Source of the DNA: Planctomycetota bacterium
Lineage (GTDB): Bacteria; Planctomycetota; Phycisphaerae; WQYP01
Reading direction: 5' to 3'
Assembly: GCA_021795535.1 (NCBI GenBank)
Contig: JAJYPG010000001.1
Span: 1 to 16,593 of the forward strand
DNA: 16,593 nucleotides
Shown here: positions 1 through 6,631 of the stretch, piece after piece
How positions within the stretch are numbered: position 1 is the first letter of the stretch
Layout of the letters: every line of letters starts with the position of its first letter
Program-made: the position numbers and the translations under genes
Notes under the pieces: model-generated
The model's input: the letters and a program-made list of their open reading frames with translations, nothing else
What the model was told of the DNA's origin: nothing
Database searches by the model: none

Positions 1-180
1 GGCGATCTGACGACAAAATTCCGCGAAGGACAACTCGTGCGGCATCCTAACTTCGGCCTGGGCCGGATAGCAGAGCTGGGTGACGACCCCGACCAGACCC
101 GTGCTGTGATCGAATTCCAATCCGCCTGTCGCAAGACACTCATTTTGCAATTTGCCAAACTGAAAATGGTGGATGGATAA
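1..180 (+). CDS. C-terminal fragment of a protein with a UvrD/PcrA-type C-terminal (DUF3553-like) domain
   Basis: The frame is open from the left edge and closes with TAA at 178-180, leaving 59 residues. The visible part has the pattern FREGQLVRHPNFGLGRI, then a short acidic turn, then AVIEF, and ends with K-x-L-x-x-x-FAKLK. Seen directly, this is a small beta-rich module. From family knowledge it resembles the tudor-like domain found at the end of UvrD/PcrA helicases and in small DUF3553 proteins, where it binds protein partners such as RNA polymerase. The rest of the gene lies outside the window, so helicase identity is only a possibility. It reads in the same direction as the transketolase gene but is separated from it by 230 bases with hairpins. 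Confidence 0.6.
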   Translation, partial: GDLTTKFREGQLVRHPNFGLGRIAELGDDPDQTRAVIEFQSACRKTLILQFAKLKMVDG

Positions 181-231
181 AAGAAGGTAAAAAAGCGGGC
201 GGTACATTTTTTATTCGCGTCGAGCGGGCCA

Positions 232-270
232 CGGGATTACTCCCGCGGCTGGTCGCCTGAGGTGACCAGC
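232..270 (+). other. Two adjacent hairpins in the gap before transketolase
   Basis: The first hairpin is CGGGA-TTAC-TCCCG (232-245). The second is stronger: GCTGGTCGCC (248-257) pairs with GGTGACCAGC (261-270), 10 bp with one G-U pair and loop TGA. Only AT-rich sequence without a clean T-run follows, so it is not a textbook intrinsic terminator. It could end the upstream transcript or sit in the tkt leader. The rest of the gap 181-410 shows no coding potential. Confidence 0.4.
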
Positions 271-329
271 TTAAATATAAACATCGAAGTTAATTTTGCA
301 CTGGTCCTCATTGTGCGTCAAATTATTCC

Positions 330-359
330 TTGGACAGCGTCGCATTTTTGCAGTATGTT
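330..359 (+). promoter_or_regulatory. Weak candidate sigma-70-type promoter for transketolase
   Basis: TTGGAC (330-335) and TATGTT (354-359) are separated by 18 bases. The -10 matches the consensus at four of six positions and the -35 at three of six. The position, about 50 bases upstream of the tkt start, is suitable. This is a consensus match only, and no better pair was seen in the gap. Confidence 0.25.
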
Positions 360-361
360 CA

Positions 362-382
362 TTATCCTGTGAAGTAGGATAA
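362..382. promoter_or_regulatory. Perfect inverted repeat upstream of transketolase (possible operator)
   Basis: TTATCCT (362-368) and AGGATAA (376-382) form a perfect 7-bp inverted repeat around a 7-base spacer. It ends 28 bases before the tkt start codon and lies just downstream of the candidate promoter. The symmetry and place fit a binding site for a dimeric repressor or a small leader hairpin. No known operator motif was recognised. Confidence 0.35.
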
Positions 383-410
383 ATTTGGGTTATTAGAGGA
401 TATTTTTCCC

Positions 411-2216
411 ATGCAAACGCAAACCATCTCCGCGGCTTCTTCTCCCACCGATTCGCTCAAGGCTCTGGCCACACAACTGCGCATTGACTCCATTCGCTGC
501 ACCACCGCGGCTGGGTCCGGTCATCCGACTTCGTCAATGTCCGCTGCGGACCTCATGGCCGTGCTTATGGTTGAGCACCTGCGGTTTGACTGGTCCACCC
601 CGCATAACCCCAACAATGATCGCCTGATTTTTTCCAAAGGTCATGCCTGCCCGCTTCTGTATTCCATGTACAAGGCGGCGGGAATTGTGTCTGATGCCGA
701 ACTGCTGCGTCTGCGAAAAATTGACAGCCCGCTGCAAGGCCACCCCAATCCGCACGTTCTGAAATGGGTGGATGTCGCCACTGGATCGCTGGGCCAGGGA
801 CTGCCCATCGGCGTGGGCATGGCGCTGAATGGCAAAAATGTCGATCACCTCCCCTACCGCGTCTGGGTGCTGCTGGGTGACAGCGAAATGGCGGAAGGGT
901 CATGCTGGGAGGCCTTTGATAAAGCCTCTTATTACAAGCTCAACAACCTGATCGCCATTATTGATATGAACCGCCTGGGCCAGCGCGGCGAAACCGACCT
1001 GGGCTGGCACGGCGAAATTTATGCCGCACGCGCCCGCGCCTTCGGCTGGCACGCCATTGAAATTGATGGCCACGATATTGTCCAGGTACAAAAAGCCTAC
1101 AAAGAAGCCTTGACACAAACCGATCGCCCCACCGTCATTATTGCCAAAACGCAAAAGGGCAGCGGAGTCTCCTTCCTGGCGAACAAGGAGGGCTGGCACG
1201 GCAAAGCCCTTTCCCTTGATGAAGAAAAGAAGGCTCTGGCGGAACTGGGCGCACCAACCAATCTGATATTTCCCACACAAAAACCTGAAAGTTTACAGCC
1301 CACCGGCTGGGATGCGCCATCCACACTTAACCTGCCCACCTATCCGTTGGGCGGCAAGGAAGCGGCACGCAAAGCTTACGGCGACACACTTGCGGCACTG
1401 GGCAAGGCCGACCCCACCGTGGTGGCATTGGATGCGGAAGTAAGCAATTCCACTCATTCGGATGAATTCAAAAAGGCTCATCCAAAGCGATTTTTTGAAG
1501 TCTTCATTGCCGAGCAACAACTAGTTTCCGCAGCCGTCGGTTTTGGCGTGCTGGGCAAAAAGGCGTTTGCCTCCACATTTGCCGCGTTTTTTTCCCGCGC
1601 GTATGACCAAATTCGGATGGCGGCCATTTCCAACGCCACCATTCGCCTGGCCGGCTCGCACCCGGGCGTAAGCATTGGCCAGGATGGTCCATCGCAAATG
1701 GCACTGGAAGATATTGCCATGATGCGCAGCGTTTTTGAAAGCACGGTCTTGTATCCCTGCGATGCCAACCAGACCGCCAAGCTGGTCGCGCTGATGGCGG
1801 GAACCAGGGGAATTTCCTATATTCGCACCACACGCGAAAAGCTCCCGGTGATTTACAGCGCCGAAGAGCAATTCAAAATTGGCGGCAGCAAAGTTGTCCG
1901 CCAATCCGCCCAGGACCGTCTGACCGTTATTGCCGCCGGCATTACCCTGCATGAAGCGATAAAGGCCGCGGAAACATTGGCCAAAGAAGGCATTGCCATC
2001 CGTGTGATTGACCTGTATTCGGTCAAGCCACTGGACACCCAGACGCTGATTCAAGCGGCCAAAGAGACCGGCAATAAGTTCATTGTGGTGGAAGACCACT
2101 GGGAAGAAGGCGGTCTGGGCGATGCGGTATTGGATGCCTTCGCACAGTCCGCCAACAAGCCAATTGTGGTGAAACTGGCCGTGCGTAAAATGCCCGGCAG
2201 CGGCAGCCCCGCCTAG
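411..2216 (+). CDS. tkt: Transketolase, short eukaryote-like type, ended early by an in-frame TAG
   Basis: Transketolase moves two-carbon ketol units between sugar phosphates in the pentose phosphate pathway, using thiamine diphosphate and a divalent metal in the cytoplasm. The start is ATG 411 behind AGAGGA (395-400). Residues 26-50 show the N-terminal signature around TTAAGSGHPTSS with His38, and KGHA holds His78. The cofactor site is GDSEMAEG (156-163) with Asn187 in IDMNRLGQ; GDS stands where GDG is usual. The middle domain carries the catalytic Glu368 in FIAEQQ and the SIGQDGPSQM motif (421-430). The C-terminal domain runs to about 590. The wording is closest to human-type transketolases of about 620 residues. 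This frame gives 601 residues and stops inside the conserved end motif PGSGSPA; the missing tail is still encoded in frame behind the TAG (see the next entry). The active-site domains are complete, so the protein may still work. Confidence 0.93.
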   Translation: MQTQTISAASSPTDSLKALATQLRIDSIRCTTAAGSGHPTSSMSAADLMAVLMVEHLRFDWSTPHNPNNDRLIFSKGHACPLLYSMYKAAGIVSDAELLRLRKIDSPLQGHPNPHVLKWVDVATGSLGQGLPIGVGMALNGKNVDHLPYRVWVLLGDSEMAEGSCWEAFDKASYYKLNNLIAIIDMNRLGQRGETDLGWHGEIYAARARAFGWHAIEIDGHDIVQVQKAYKEALTQTDRPTVIIAKTQKGSGVSFLANKEGWHGKALSLDEEKKALAELGAPTNLIFPTQKPESLQPTGWDAPSTLNLPTYPLGGKEAARKAYGDTLAALGKADPTVVALDAEVSNSTHSDEFKKAHPKRFFEVFIAEQQLVSAAVGFGVLGKKAFASTFAAFFSRAYDQIRMAAISNATIRLAGSHPGVSIGQDGPSQMALEDIAMMRSVFESTVLYPCDANQTAKLVALMAGTRGISYIRTTREKLPVIYSAEEQFKIGGSKVVRQSAQDRLTVIAAGITLHEAIKAAETLAKEGIAIRVIDLYSVKPLDTQTLIQAAKETGNKFIVVEDHWEEGGLGDAVLDAFAQSANKPIVVKLAVRKMPGSGSPA

Positions 2217-2279
2217 TTATTGTCTGCGGCGGAAATTGATGCAGCCCACATTGCCGCCGCCGCCCGCAAGCTGGCGTAA
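2214..2279 (+). other. In-frame continuation of transketolase behind the TAG codon (nonsense, error or readthrough)
   Basis: Directly after GSGSPA the codons read TAG, then L-L-S-A-A-E-I-D-A-A, then H-I-A-A-A-A-R-K-L-A, then TAA at 2277-2279. Family transketolases end in the pattern GSGKPAELL...GI(D)...I...A...L. The TAG therefore sits where Glu (GAG or GAA) is expected, one G-to-T change from GAG. Readthrough would give 622 residues, the normal size for this subfamily. The tail looks undecayed. A recent nonsense mutation, a sequencing error and amber readthrough all fit the sequence. Confidence 0.85.
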
Positions 2280-2344
2280 TCGGGCGTGAATGTTTTTATA
2301 GAAATATGTCAAATTGGTTATAAAACAGATATTTGTGCTTAACA

Positions 2345-2506
2345 GTGGGTACTGCGGGCCGACCTGAAGCGGATGAGTATCCCGATGGATCGGGACACTC
2401 CCAGGGGAGTGCCTGCAGGCACGCTGGAGCTTTCGGGAGTTCCCGATAAAAGCGGGCACACCCAAGGCACTCGATGGTCGAGACAGGACCCTCTTTTTTA
2501 TTTTTT
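2345..2506 (+). ncRNA. Chain of five hairpins ending near a T-run: structured RNA or terminator region
   Basis: The gap between tkt and the convergent ruvC holds TCCCGA-TGGA-TCGGGA (2380-2395), CACTCC-CAGG-GGAGTG (2396-2411), the 14-base palindrome GTGCCTGCAGGCAC (2409-2422), TCGGG-AGTT-CCCGA (2433-2446) and CTCGA-TGG-TCGAG (2470-2482). T-runs follow at 2494-2499 and 2501-2506. The arms of the first and fourth hairpins can pair with each other, and GTGCC (2409-2413) can pair with any of three GGCAC copies, so alternative folds exist. The T-runs suggest termination of plus-strand transcription, but they begin 11 bases after the last stem. I do not recognise a known RNA family. A dispersed intergenic repeat is another option. 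Confidence 0.4.
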
Positions 2507-3001
2507 CTTCCTTCTGGCCGTCGCAGGTTGTGCCAGATTCCCCGCCAGCACCCACGCGATGGCAATGGCATCGGCCACATCCGGTGGCGATGGCGGCTTG
2601 GCCAGACCGCATACAGCGGCCACAGCGCGTTGAATCTGTCCTTTGCCCGCATGGCCATGCCCGGTGAGCATTTTCTTGACCAGAGTGCTGGGCAGATCGG
2701 TGACGGGCAGATTATTCTGCCGTGCCGCCAGCAGAATAACACCGCGTGCGTGCCCCATGAGTATGGCGGTTCGCGGGTGTTTGTAATGAGCGTAAAGCTG
2801 TTCAACCCCCACATGATCCGCCTTGAATTCGCCAATCAGTTCACGGATCTGCTCATGGAGTTCACCGAGTCGCTCGGCCAGGTCGGCTTTGACATTGAGC
2901 CGCACCACCCCCGCCTCCACAAGCCGCCGCCGCAAACCGCGGAATTCAACCAGGGCATATCCCGTCAGATGCAAACCCGGATCTATTCCCAAGACTCTCA
3001 A
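2498..3001 (-). CDS. ruvC: Holliday junction endodeoxyribonuclease RuvC
   Basis: RuvC is the dimeric nuclease that cuts Holliday junctions symmetrically during recombinational repair, working with the RuvAB branch-migration motor. The 167-residue protein has normal length. The four acidic catalytic residues can be placed: Asp7 in LGIDPG, Glu67 in GVEQLY, and Asp141 and Asp144 in DVADAIAIA. The RNase H-like fold begins at residue 1, and the tail ends in basic ARRKKK. The start is TTG (2999-3001), with GGAG on the coding strand (plus-strand 3007-3010) five bases upstream. A stop codon lies five codons upstream in this frame and no ATG lies between. It is the last gene of a minus-strand run, 36 bases after ispF. 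ruvA and ruvB are not in the window. Confidence 0.95.
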   Translation of the reverse strand: MRVLGIDPGLHLTGYALVEFRGLRRRLVEAGVVRLNVKADLAERLGELHEQIRELIGEFKADHVGVEQLYAHYKHPRTAILMGHARGVILLAARQNNLPVTDLPSTLVKKMLTGHGHAGKGQIQRAVAAVCGLAKPPSPPDVADAIAIAWVLAGNLAQPATARRKKK

Positions 3002-3037
3002 TGTTTCTCCATGTCAAGATACATAGATATTACTCCC

Positions 3038-3523
3038 TCACTCCCGCGACAGAAGCACCACACAATGGCACGCAATGGCCCGGCTTTCCCCCACGGCATC
3101 CACAGACTCATTGGTCTTGCCCTTTATGTTCACCCGCTCCAGCCCCACGCCAAGCAGATCGGCAAGCCGCTGTTTCATTGCCGATTTGTGGGGTGAGAGC
3201 CGCGGCGTTTGTGCGATAACCACCACATCGACATTCACAATTTTCCAGGGGGTCAGCGCGAGTTTTTCCAGTGTGGCGGAAAGCAATTTGGCCGAATCAA
3301 TTCCGGAATATTGCGGATCGGCATTGGAAAACAGTTCGCCCACATCCGGCAGACCCGCCGCACCCGTAAGCGCGTCAATAAGCGCATGGAGCACCACGTC
3401 GGCATCGGAATGACCCGCGAGGCCCATGGAATGGGGAATTTTCACATTGGCCAGAATCAAATCCCGCCCGGCCTGGGTGCGGTGAAGATCGTAACCAAGA
3501 CCAACACGCATTTTATCCAGCAT
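3038..3523 (-). CDS. ispF: 2-C-methyl-D-erythritol 2,4-cyclodiphosphate synthase
   Basis: IspF is a trimeric, metal-dependent enzyme of the MEP isoprenoid pathway. It cyclises CDP-methylerythritol 2-phosphate to MEcPP with release of CMP. At 161 residues its length is normal. The metal ligands fit Asp12 and His14 (GLGYDLHR) and His46 (SDADVVLHA). The SDADV motif is intact, as is the GKTNESVDAVGE region (135-146), with Glu139 aligned to the second metal site. ATG 3523 has AGGTGAG just upstream. A second in-frame ATG four codons on, giving MRVGLGYD, is where many family members begin. The gene lies 42 bases after the response-regulator gene and 36 before ruvC, suggesting cotranscription. ispD, often adjacent or fused to ispF, is absent here. 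Confidence 0.95.
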   Translation of the reverse strand: MLDKMRVGLGYDLHRTQAGRDLILANVKIPHSMGLAGHSDADVVLHALIDALTGAAGLPDVGELFSNADPQYSGIDSAKLLSATLEKLALTPWKIVNVDVVVIAQTPRLSPHKSAMKQRLADLLGVGLERVNIKGKTNESVDAVGESRAIACHCVVLLSRE

Positions 3524-3565
3524 TGCTCACCTGTTTAACCTTTTTATTCCAAAAGTATGAATAAC

Positions 3566-4990
3566 CTATTCCCCCGGCCAGCGCAGGCCATATTCCTTAA
3601 TTTTTCGATACAGTGTCCGTTCGCCAATGCCCAGCATTTTCGCGGCCTGCTCTCTGTTTCCCTGCACCATCTCCAGCGTTTTTTCAATAGCCTGACGCTC
3701 CAGTTCAGCCAGGCTGATGCCCACCAGGCTGGTAATGGCGGTCGTTCCGCCCGCCTGATGCAGCGGGGCAAGCGCCATGGTGGAAACCGTCTCAACAGAA
3801 TACCGCCCATGAAGATCGGCGGGAACATCCTCCTGTTCAAGACGCGGTCCACTGGCCAGCGCCACCATATTCTCCAGCACGTTTTCCAGTTGACGCACAT
3901 TGCCCGGCCACGGATACGACACCAGAAGATTGCGTGCTTCAGGCGCAATACCCTCTATTTTTCTACCCATTTTTGTGGAAAATTTTCCCAGGAAATGGCT
4001 GATCAGAGCGGGAATATCCTCACGTCGCTCGCGCAGCGGCAGCAGTGGAATCGTTGCCCCTTTCACCCGAAAATAAAGGTCATCGCGAAATTCCTTTTTC
4101 GCCACGGCTTCTTCCAGATCCTTATTCGTTGCGGCCACAAACCGCACATCCACCTGAACCGGATCATTGGAGCCAATGCGCGTAACCTGTCGGTCCTGAA
4201 GCACGCGCAGCAATTTCGCCTGCATGGTCAGCGGCATATCGCCGATTTCATCCAGAAACAGCGTACCGCCATCGGCGTATTCAAAACGTCCCTGCCGGTC
4301 CGAACGCGCATCGGTAAACGCGCCGCGCACATGGCCGAAAAGTTCATCCTCCAGTGTGCTGTCGTTGAGTCCGGCACAGTTCAGCGCCACGAATTTTCCA
4401 CCGCTGCGCCGCGAATTCTGGTGAATCGCCCGTGCGATAAGCTCTTTTCCCGTGCCCGACTCACCGAGTATCAGAACATTTATATCCGTTGGGGCAATCT
4501 GGCGGACCAGTTGCAAAGTGCGGCGCATCGCCTCGGAATTCCCGATAATTCCCTCCATGCCAAATTTGTGGTCCAGCGCCAGCTTGAAGGTCTGGTTCTG
4601 CCGGTTTAATTCTATCGCCTGGGCCGCCCGCCGAACCTGGGCGCGAATCAGATCCATGTCCAATGGCTTTTCCAGAAAATCGTACGCACCGGCACGCATC
4701 GCCCCCACCGCGGTGGCCACATCGCCATGGGCCGTTACCACAATAACCAGCGAGGTCGCACGCGACCGGCGGACAAATTCCAGCAGATCAAAACCATCCC
4801 TGGGACCATCCATTTTCAGGTCGGTGATGACCAGATCGAAATCTTCATCGATGAAATATTTGCGGGCATCATTAAGGTTGTGCGCCTGTTTGACGGGATA
4901 GCCCATCCGGGCGACAGTTTCGCTCATCGCGTCGGCATGATCTATTTCATCATCCACAATCAAGACTCTTATGGTCGATTCTTTACTCAT
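3566..4990 (-). CDS. NtrC-family sigma-54-dependent response regulator
   Basis: This cytoplasmic transcription activator would be phosphorylated by an unseen histidine kinase and would open sigma-54 promoters by ATP hydrolysis. From ATG 4990 it has 474 residues. The receiver domain (about 7-125) has the acidic pair in VDDE (12-15), phospho-acceptor Asp57 in ITDLKM, Thr86 and Lys108. The AAA+ domain (about 145-375) has Walker A GESGTGKE (176-183), GAFTDA (223-228) and Walker B TLFLDE (243-248). Arginine fingers follow in FRDDLYFR. A Fis-type helix-turn-helix closes the protein, around GNREQAAKMLGIGERTLYRK. The sigma-54 contact loop reads GAFTDA rather than the usual GAFTGA. The frame also offers TTG at 4999, but the ATG is preferred, with GGAT a few bases ahead. 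The target genes are unknown. It probably leads the operon with ispF and ruvC. Confidence 0.93.
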   Translation of the reverse strand: MSKESTIRVLIVDDEIDHADAMSETVARMGYPVKQAHNLNDARKYFIDEDFDLVITDLKMDGPRDGFDLLEFVRRSRATSLVIVVTAHGDVATAVGAMRAGAYDFLEKPLDMDLIRAQVRRAAQAIELNRQNQTFKLALDHKFGMEGIIGNSEAMRRTLQLVRQIAPTDINVLILGESGTGKELIARAIHQNSRRSGGKFVALNCAGLNDSTLEDELFGHVRGAFTDARSDRQGRFEYADGGTLFLDEIGDMPLTMQAKLLRVLQDRQVTRIGSNDPVQVDVRFVAATNKDLEEAVAKKEFRDDLYFRVKGATIPLLPLRERREDIPALISHFLGKFSTKMGRKIEGIAPEARNLLVSYPWPGNVRQLENVLENMVALASGPRLEQEDVPADLHGRYSVETVSTMALAPLHQAGGTTAITSLVGISLAELERQAIEKTLEMVQGNREQAAKMLGIGERTLYRKIKEYGLRWPGE

Positions 4991-5071
4991 GGTATCCAAG
5001 ATAACGGACCGCCTTTACCCATGCCAGCCATGAGCCTGAAAAAAGGATAAAGTCGCGGCTAAGCCTGTTCC

Positions 5072-5085
5072 GGAGAACACCTTGC
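5072..5085 (+). promoter_or_regulatory. Possible sigma-54 (-24/-12) element upstream of galE
   Basis: CCGGAGAACACCTTGCG contains GG (5072-5073) and GC (5084-5085) with exactly ten bases between and TTGC at the -12 side, as sigma-54 promoters require. The -24 box is otherwise poor (CGGAG instead of TGGCA). It lies in the 178-base gap between the divergent sigma-54 activator gene and galE, which gives it some context. It may be chance. Confidence 0.2.
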
Positions 5086-5111
5086 GCCCAAGCGGTTACA
5101 TCCGCATGCCG

Positions 5112-5140
5112 TTTACAACGTTGCCCCATCAGAGTAATTT
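5112..5140 (+). promoter_or_regulatory. Candidate sigma-70-type promoter for galE
   Basis: TTTACA (5112-5117) matches the -35 consensus at five of six positions and lies 17 bases from TAATTT (5135-5140), a weak -10. Transcription would begin about 20 bases before the galE start, leaving room for its ribosome binding site AGGAG (5155-5159). Confidence 0.35.
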
Positions 5141-5168
5141 ACCATCTGTTTACCAGGAGTATGAATAT

Positions 5169-6152
5169 ATGCGTATTGTGGTTATTGGTGGAGCGGGTTA
5201 CATAGGCTCCCATGCGGTCAAATTGCTGGTGGAGCGCGGGCACGATGTTATTGCGGTCGATAACTTAACCAACGGGCACCGCGCCGCCGTGGATGCCAAA
5301 GCCCGTCTGGAAGTGCTGGACTGCGCCAACACGGCTGGTCTGGCAGCGGTTTTTAAGGCCCATCGGACTGAAGCGGTCATGCACTTTGCCGCCAATGCTT
5401 ATGTGGGCGAAAGCGTAAACGACCCGCGGAAATATTACCGCAACAATGTGGCCGGCACGATAAGCATGTTGGATGCGATGTCCCTTGTCGGCGTGCAAAA
5501 ACTGGTTTTTTCCAGCACCTGCGCCACCTACGGCGAGCCGCAAAGCGTTCCCATCACGGAAGATTTACCCCAGAAACCGATCAGCCCTTACGGGATGTCG
5601 AAACTGATGGTGGAGCATATTCTGCGGGACTGCGCACAGGCGGAAAAGATCGCCTTCGCGGCACCACGCTACTTCAATGTGGCCGGGGCGGCCATGGATG
5701 GGTCCATTGGTGAAGACCACCGGCCAGAATCACATATTATCCCAATCGTGCTTCAGGTGGCACTGGGCCAGCGGAAACATGTCGATATTTTTGGTAGTGA
5801 TTACCCCACGCCGGACGGCACCTGCATCCGCGACTATATTCATGTGTGGGATTTGGTGGAAGCCCACCTGGTGCTGCTGGAAAATCTGCGACCGGGTGAA
5901 GGGTTGTTTTATAACCTTGGGGTTGGCCGGGGATATAGTGTGCGGGAAATTATAGAATCCTGTCGGCGTGTGACCGGCAAGCCAATTGCGACGCGGCAAA
6001 CCGCCCGCCGACCCGGCGACCCCCCGGCCCTGTTTGCCGCCCCGGACAAGATAGCTGGCGACTTGAAATGGAGCGCGAAGATAACGGATCTGGACACCAT
6101 TGTTGAGTCCGCATGGCGTTGGTTCAAAGCGCATCCCGCAGGCTACAATTAA
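5169..6152 (+). CDS. galE: UDP-glucose 4-epimerase
   Basis: GalE is a cytoplasmic NAD-dependent short-chain dehydrogenase that interconverts UDP-glucose and UDP-galactose, feeding galactose use and surface polysaccharide synthesis. The frame is open from 5082, but ATG 5169 is preferred: AGGAG stands nine bases upstream and the protein then begins MRIVVIGGAGYIGSH, as family members do. This gives 327 residues, the usual length. The NAD-binding glycines are in GGAGYIG (7-13), Asp31 ends the second strand, and the catalytic set is SSTCATYG (115-122) with Tyr141-x-x-x-Lys145 in YGMSK. The motifs PRYFNVAGA (166-174) and RDYIHVWDLV (221-230) are typical of GalE. It stands alone, diverging from the response-regulator operon. 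A specificity for the N-acetylated sugars (UDP-GlcNAc/GalNAc) cannot be excluded. Confidence 0.93.
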   Translation: MRIVVIGGAGYIGSHAVKLLVERGHDVIAVDNLTNGHRAAVDAKARLEVLDCANTAGLAAVFKAHRTEAVMHFAANAYVGESVNDPRKYYRNNVAGTISMLDAMSLVGVQKLVFSSTCATYGEPQSVPITEDLPQKPISPYGMSKLMVEHILRDCAQAEKIAFAAPRYFNVAGAAMDGSIGEDHRPESHIIPIVLQVALGQRKHVDIFGSDYPTPDGTCIRDYIHVWDLVEAHLVLLENLRPGEGLFYNLGVGRGYSVREIIESCRRVTGKPIATRQTARRPGDPPALFAAPDKIAGDLKWSAKITDLDTIVESAWRWFKAHPAGYN

Positions 6153-6251
6153 GGATCTGTACCGCAATTTCCTTGCGATTCGCAAATCATTCACAAAATC
6201 GAACGGTTTTCATTCCAAGAGATTGCAGTTGTCGTGAGCATCGCTTAAAAG

Positions 6252-6280
6252 CTGACTTCCAGTGGAAGAGAGACTAATAT
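6252..6280 (+). promoter_or_regulatory. Candidate promoter for the metal ATPase gene
   Basis: CTGACT (6252-6257) and TAATAT (6275-6280) are 17 bases apart and each matches its consensus at four of six positions. The predicted start, near 6287, is at the foot of the hairpin 6288-6317. This is a consensus match only. Confidence 0.3.
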
Positions 6281-6410
6281 AGGAACAACGCCCGAACCAA
6301 TTGTATGGTCCGGGCGTATCAAACTTGGCGCAGGCGGTTCTGTTTCAGCATTTCCCGCCTTAGAGCCGATAATACAGGGTAAGCGGTTGGCCAAACGGCA
6401 GCGGGTACAC

Positions 6411-6460
6411 CCAGACAGGCTTTTATCCCGCCTGTTTGGCCTGCTTATCTGGAGTTTTTT
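6411..6460 (+). terminator. Candidate terminator: 10-bp stem followed at a distance by a T-run
   Basis: CCAGACAGGC (6411-6420) pairs with GCCTGTTTGG (6430-6439), 10 bp including one G-U pair, with a nine-base loop. Six T residues follow at 6455-6460, 15 bases after the stem, which is farther than in a standard intrinsic terminator. It could end the galE transcript or act as part of the ATPase leader. Confidence 0.3.
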
Positions 6461-6631
6461 GCGGGATGGCTGGCTGAAGGTCGAAAACAGGCCTTCAAAA
6501 ACTGCGAAGCGATCAGCGCGAACGTAAACCAGGCTGTTGCACTGCGGATGCCAGCGGCGTTTAACAGGATTCGCCCGTACCGACTCACCTCGGGACGGGC
6601 GAGAGTAGTTATAGACACGAACGGGAGTCTT

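Larger units (their letters stand above)
6153..6631 (+). other. 479-base non-coding stretch with several hairpins, likely galE 3' end and ATPase leader
   Basis: No convincing gene lies here. Inverted repeats include ACGCCCG-a-ACCA (6288-6299) pairing with TGGT-c-CGGGCGT (6306-6317), AGGCGG (6332-6337) with CCGCCT (6355-6360), the stem at 6411-6439, and TGAAGG (6475-6480) with CCTTCA (6492-6497). With a promoter near 6252-6280 the ATPase mRNA would carry a leader of about 345 bases that opens with the first hairpin. That layout is compatible with leader-level control, but no known riboswitch was recognised. Confidence 0.4.

Noticed and set aside
181..410. Possible tRNA or small RNA gene in the gap before transketolase
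   Set aside because: No T-arm motif or cloverleaf could be built; only two simple hairpins and an inverted repeat are present.
2474..3196. Long plus-strand open frame of 240 codons opposite ruvC and ispF
   Set aside because: It is antisense to two well-conserved genes, has no family resemblance and no good start signal.
3557..4609. Plus-strand open frame of 350 codons opposite the response-regulator gene
   Set aside because: The minus strand carries intact receiver, AAA+ and Fis domains. The plus-strand text is a compositional shadow without recognisable motifs.
5082..5168. 29-residue extension of GalE
   Set aside because: The NAD-binding fold starts at the Met of ATG 5169, which has a good AGGAG; the extension covers the promoter-like region.
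6363..6425. Minus-strand text ending in PVWVYPLPFGQPLTLYYRL and a stop, looking like a protein C-terminus
   Set aside because: An in-frame TAA directly precedes it and only about 23 open codons lie before that, with no start or recognised family. It overlaps the hairpin region and is probably chance, though a gene remnant cannot be excluded.
6548..6631. Possible 28-residue N-terminal extension of the metal ATPase from ATG 6548
   Set aside because: The extension lacks a ribosome binding site and has no family-like sequence. ATG 6632 has GGGAG in place and leads straight into the His-rich region.
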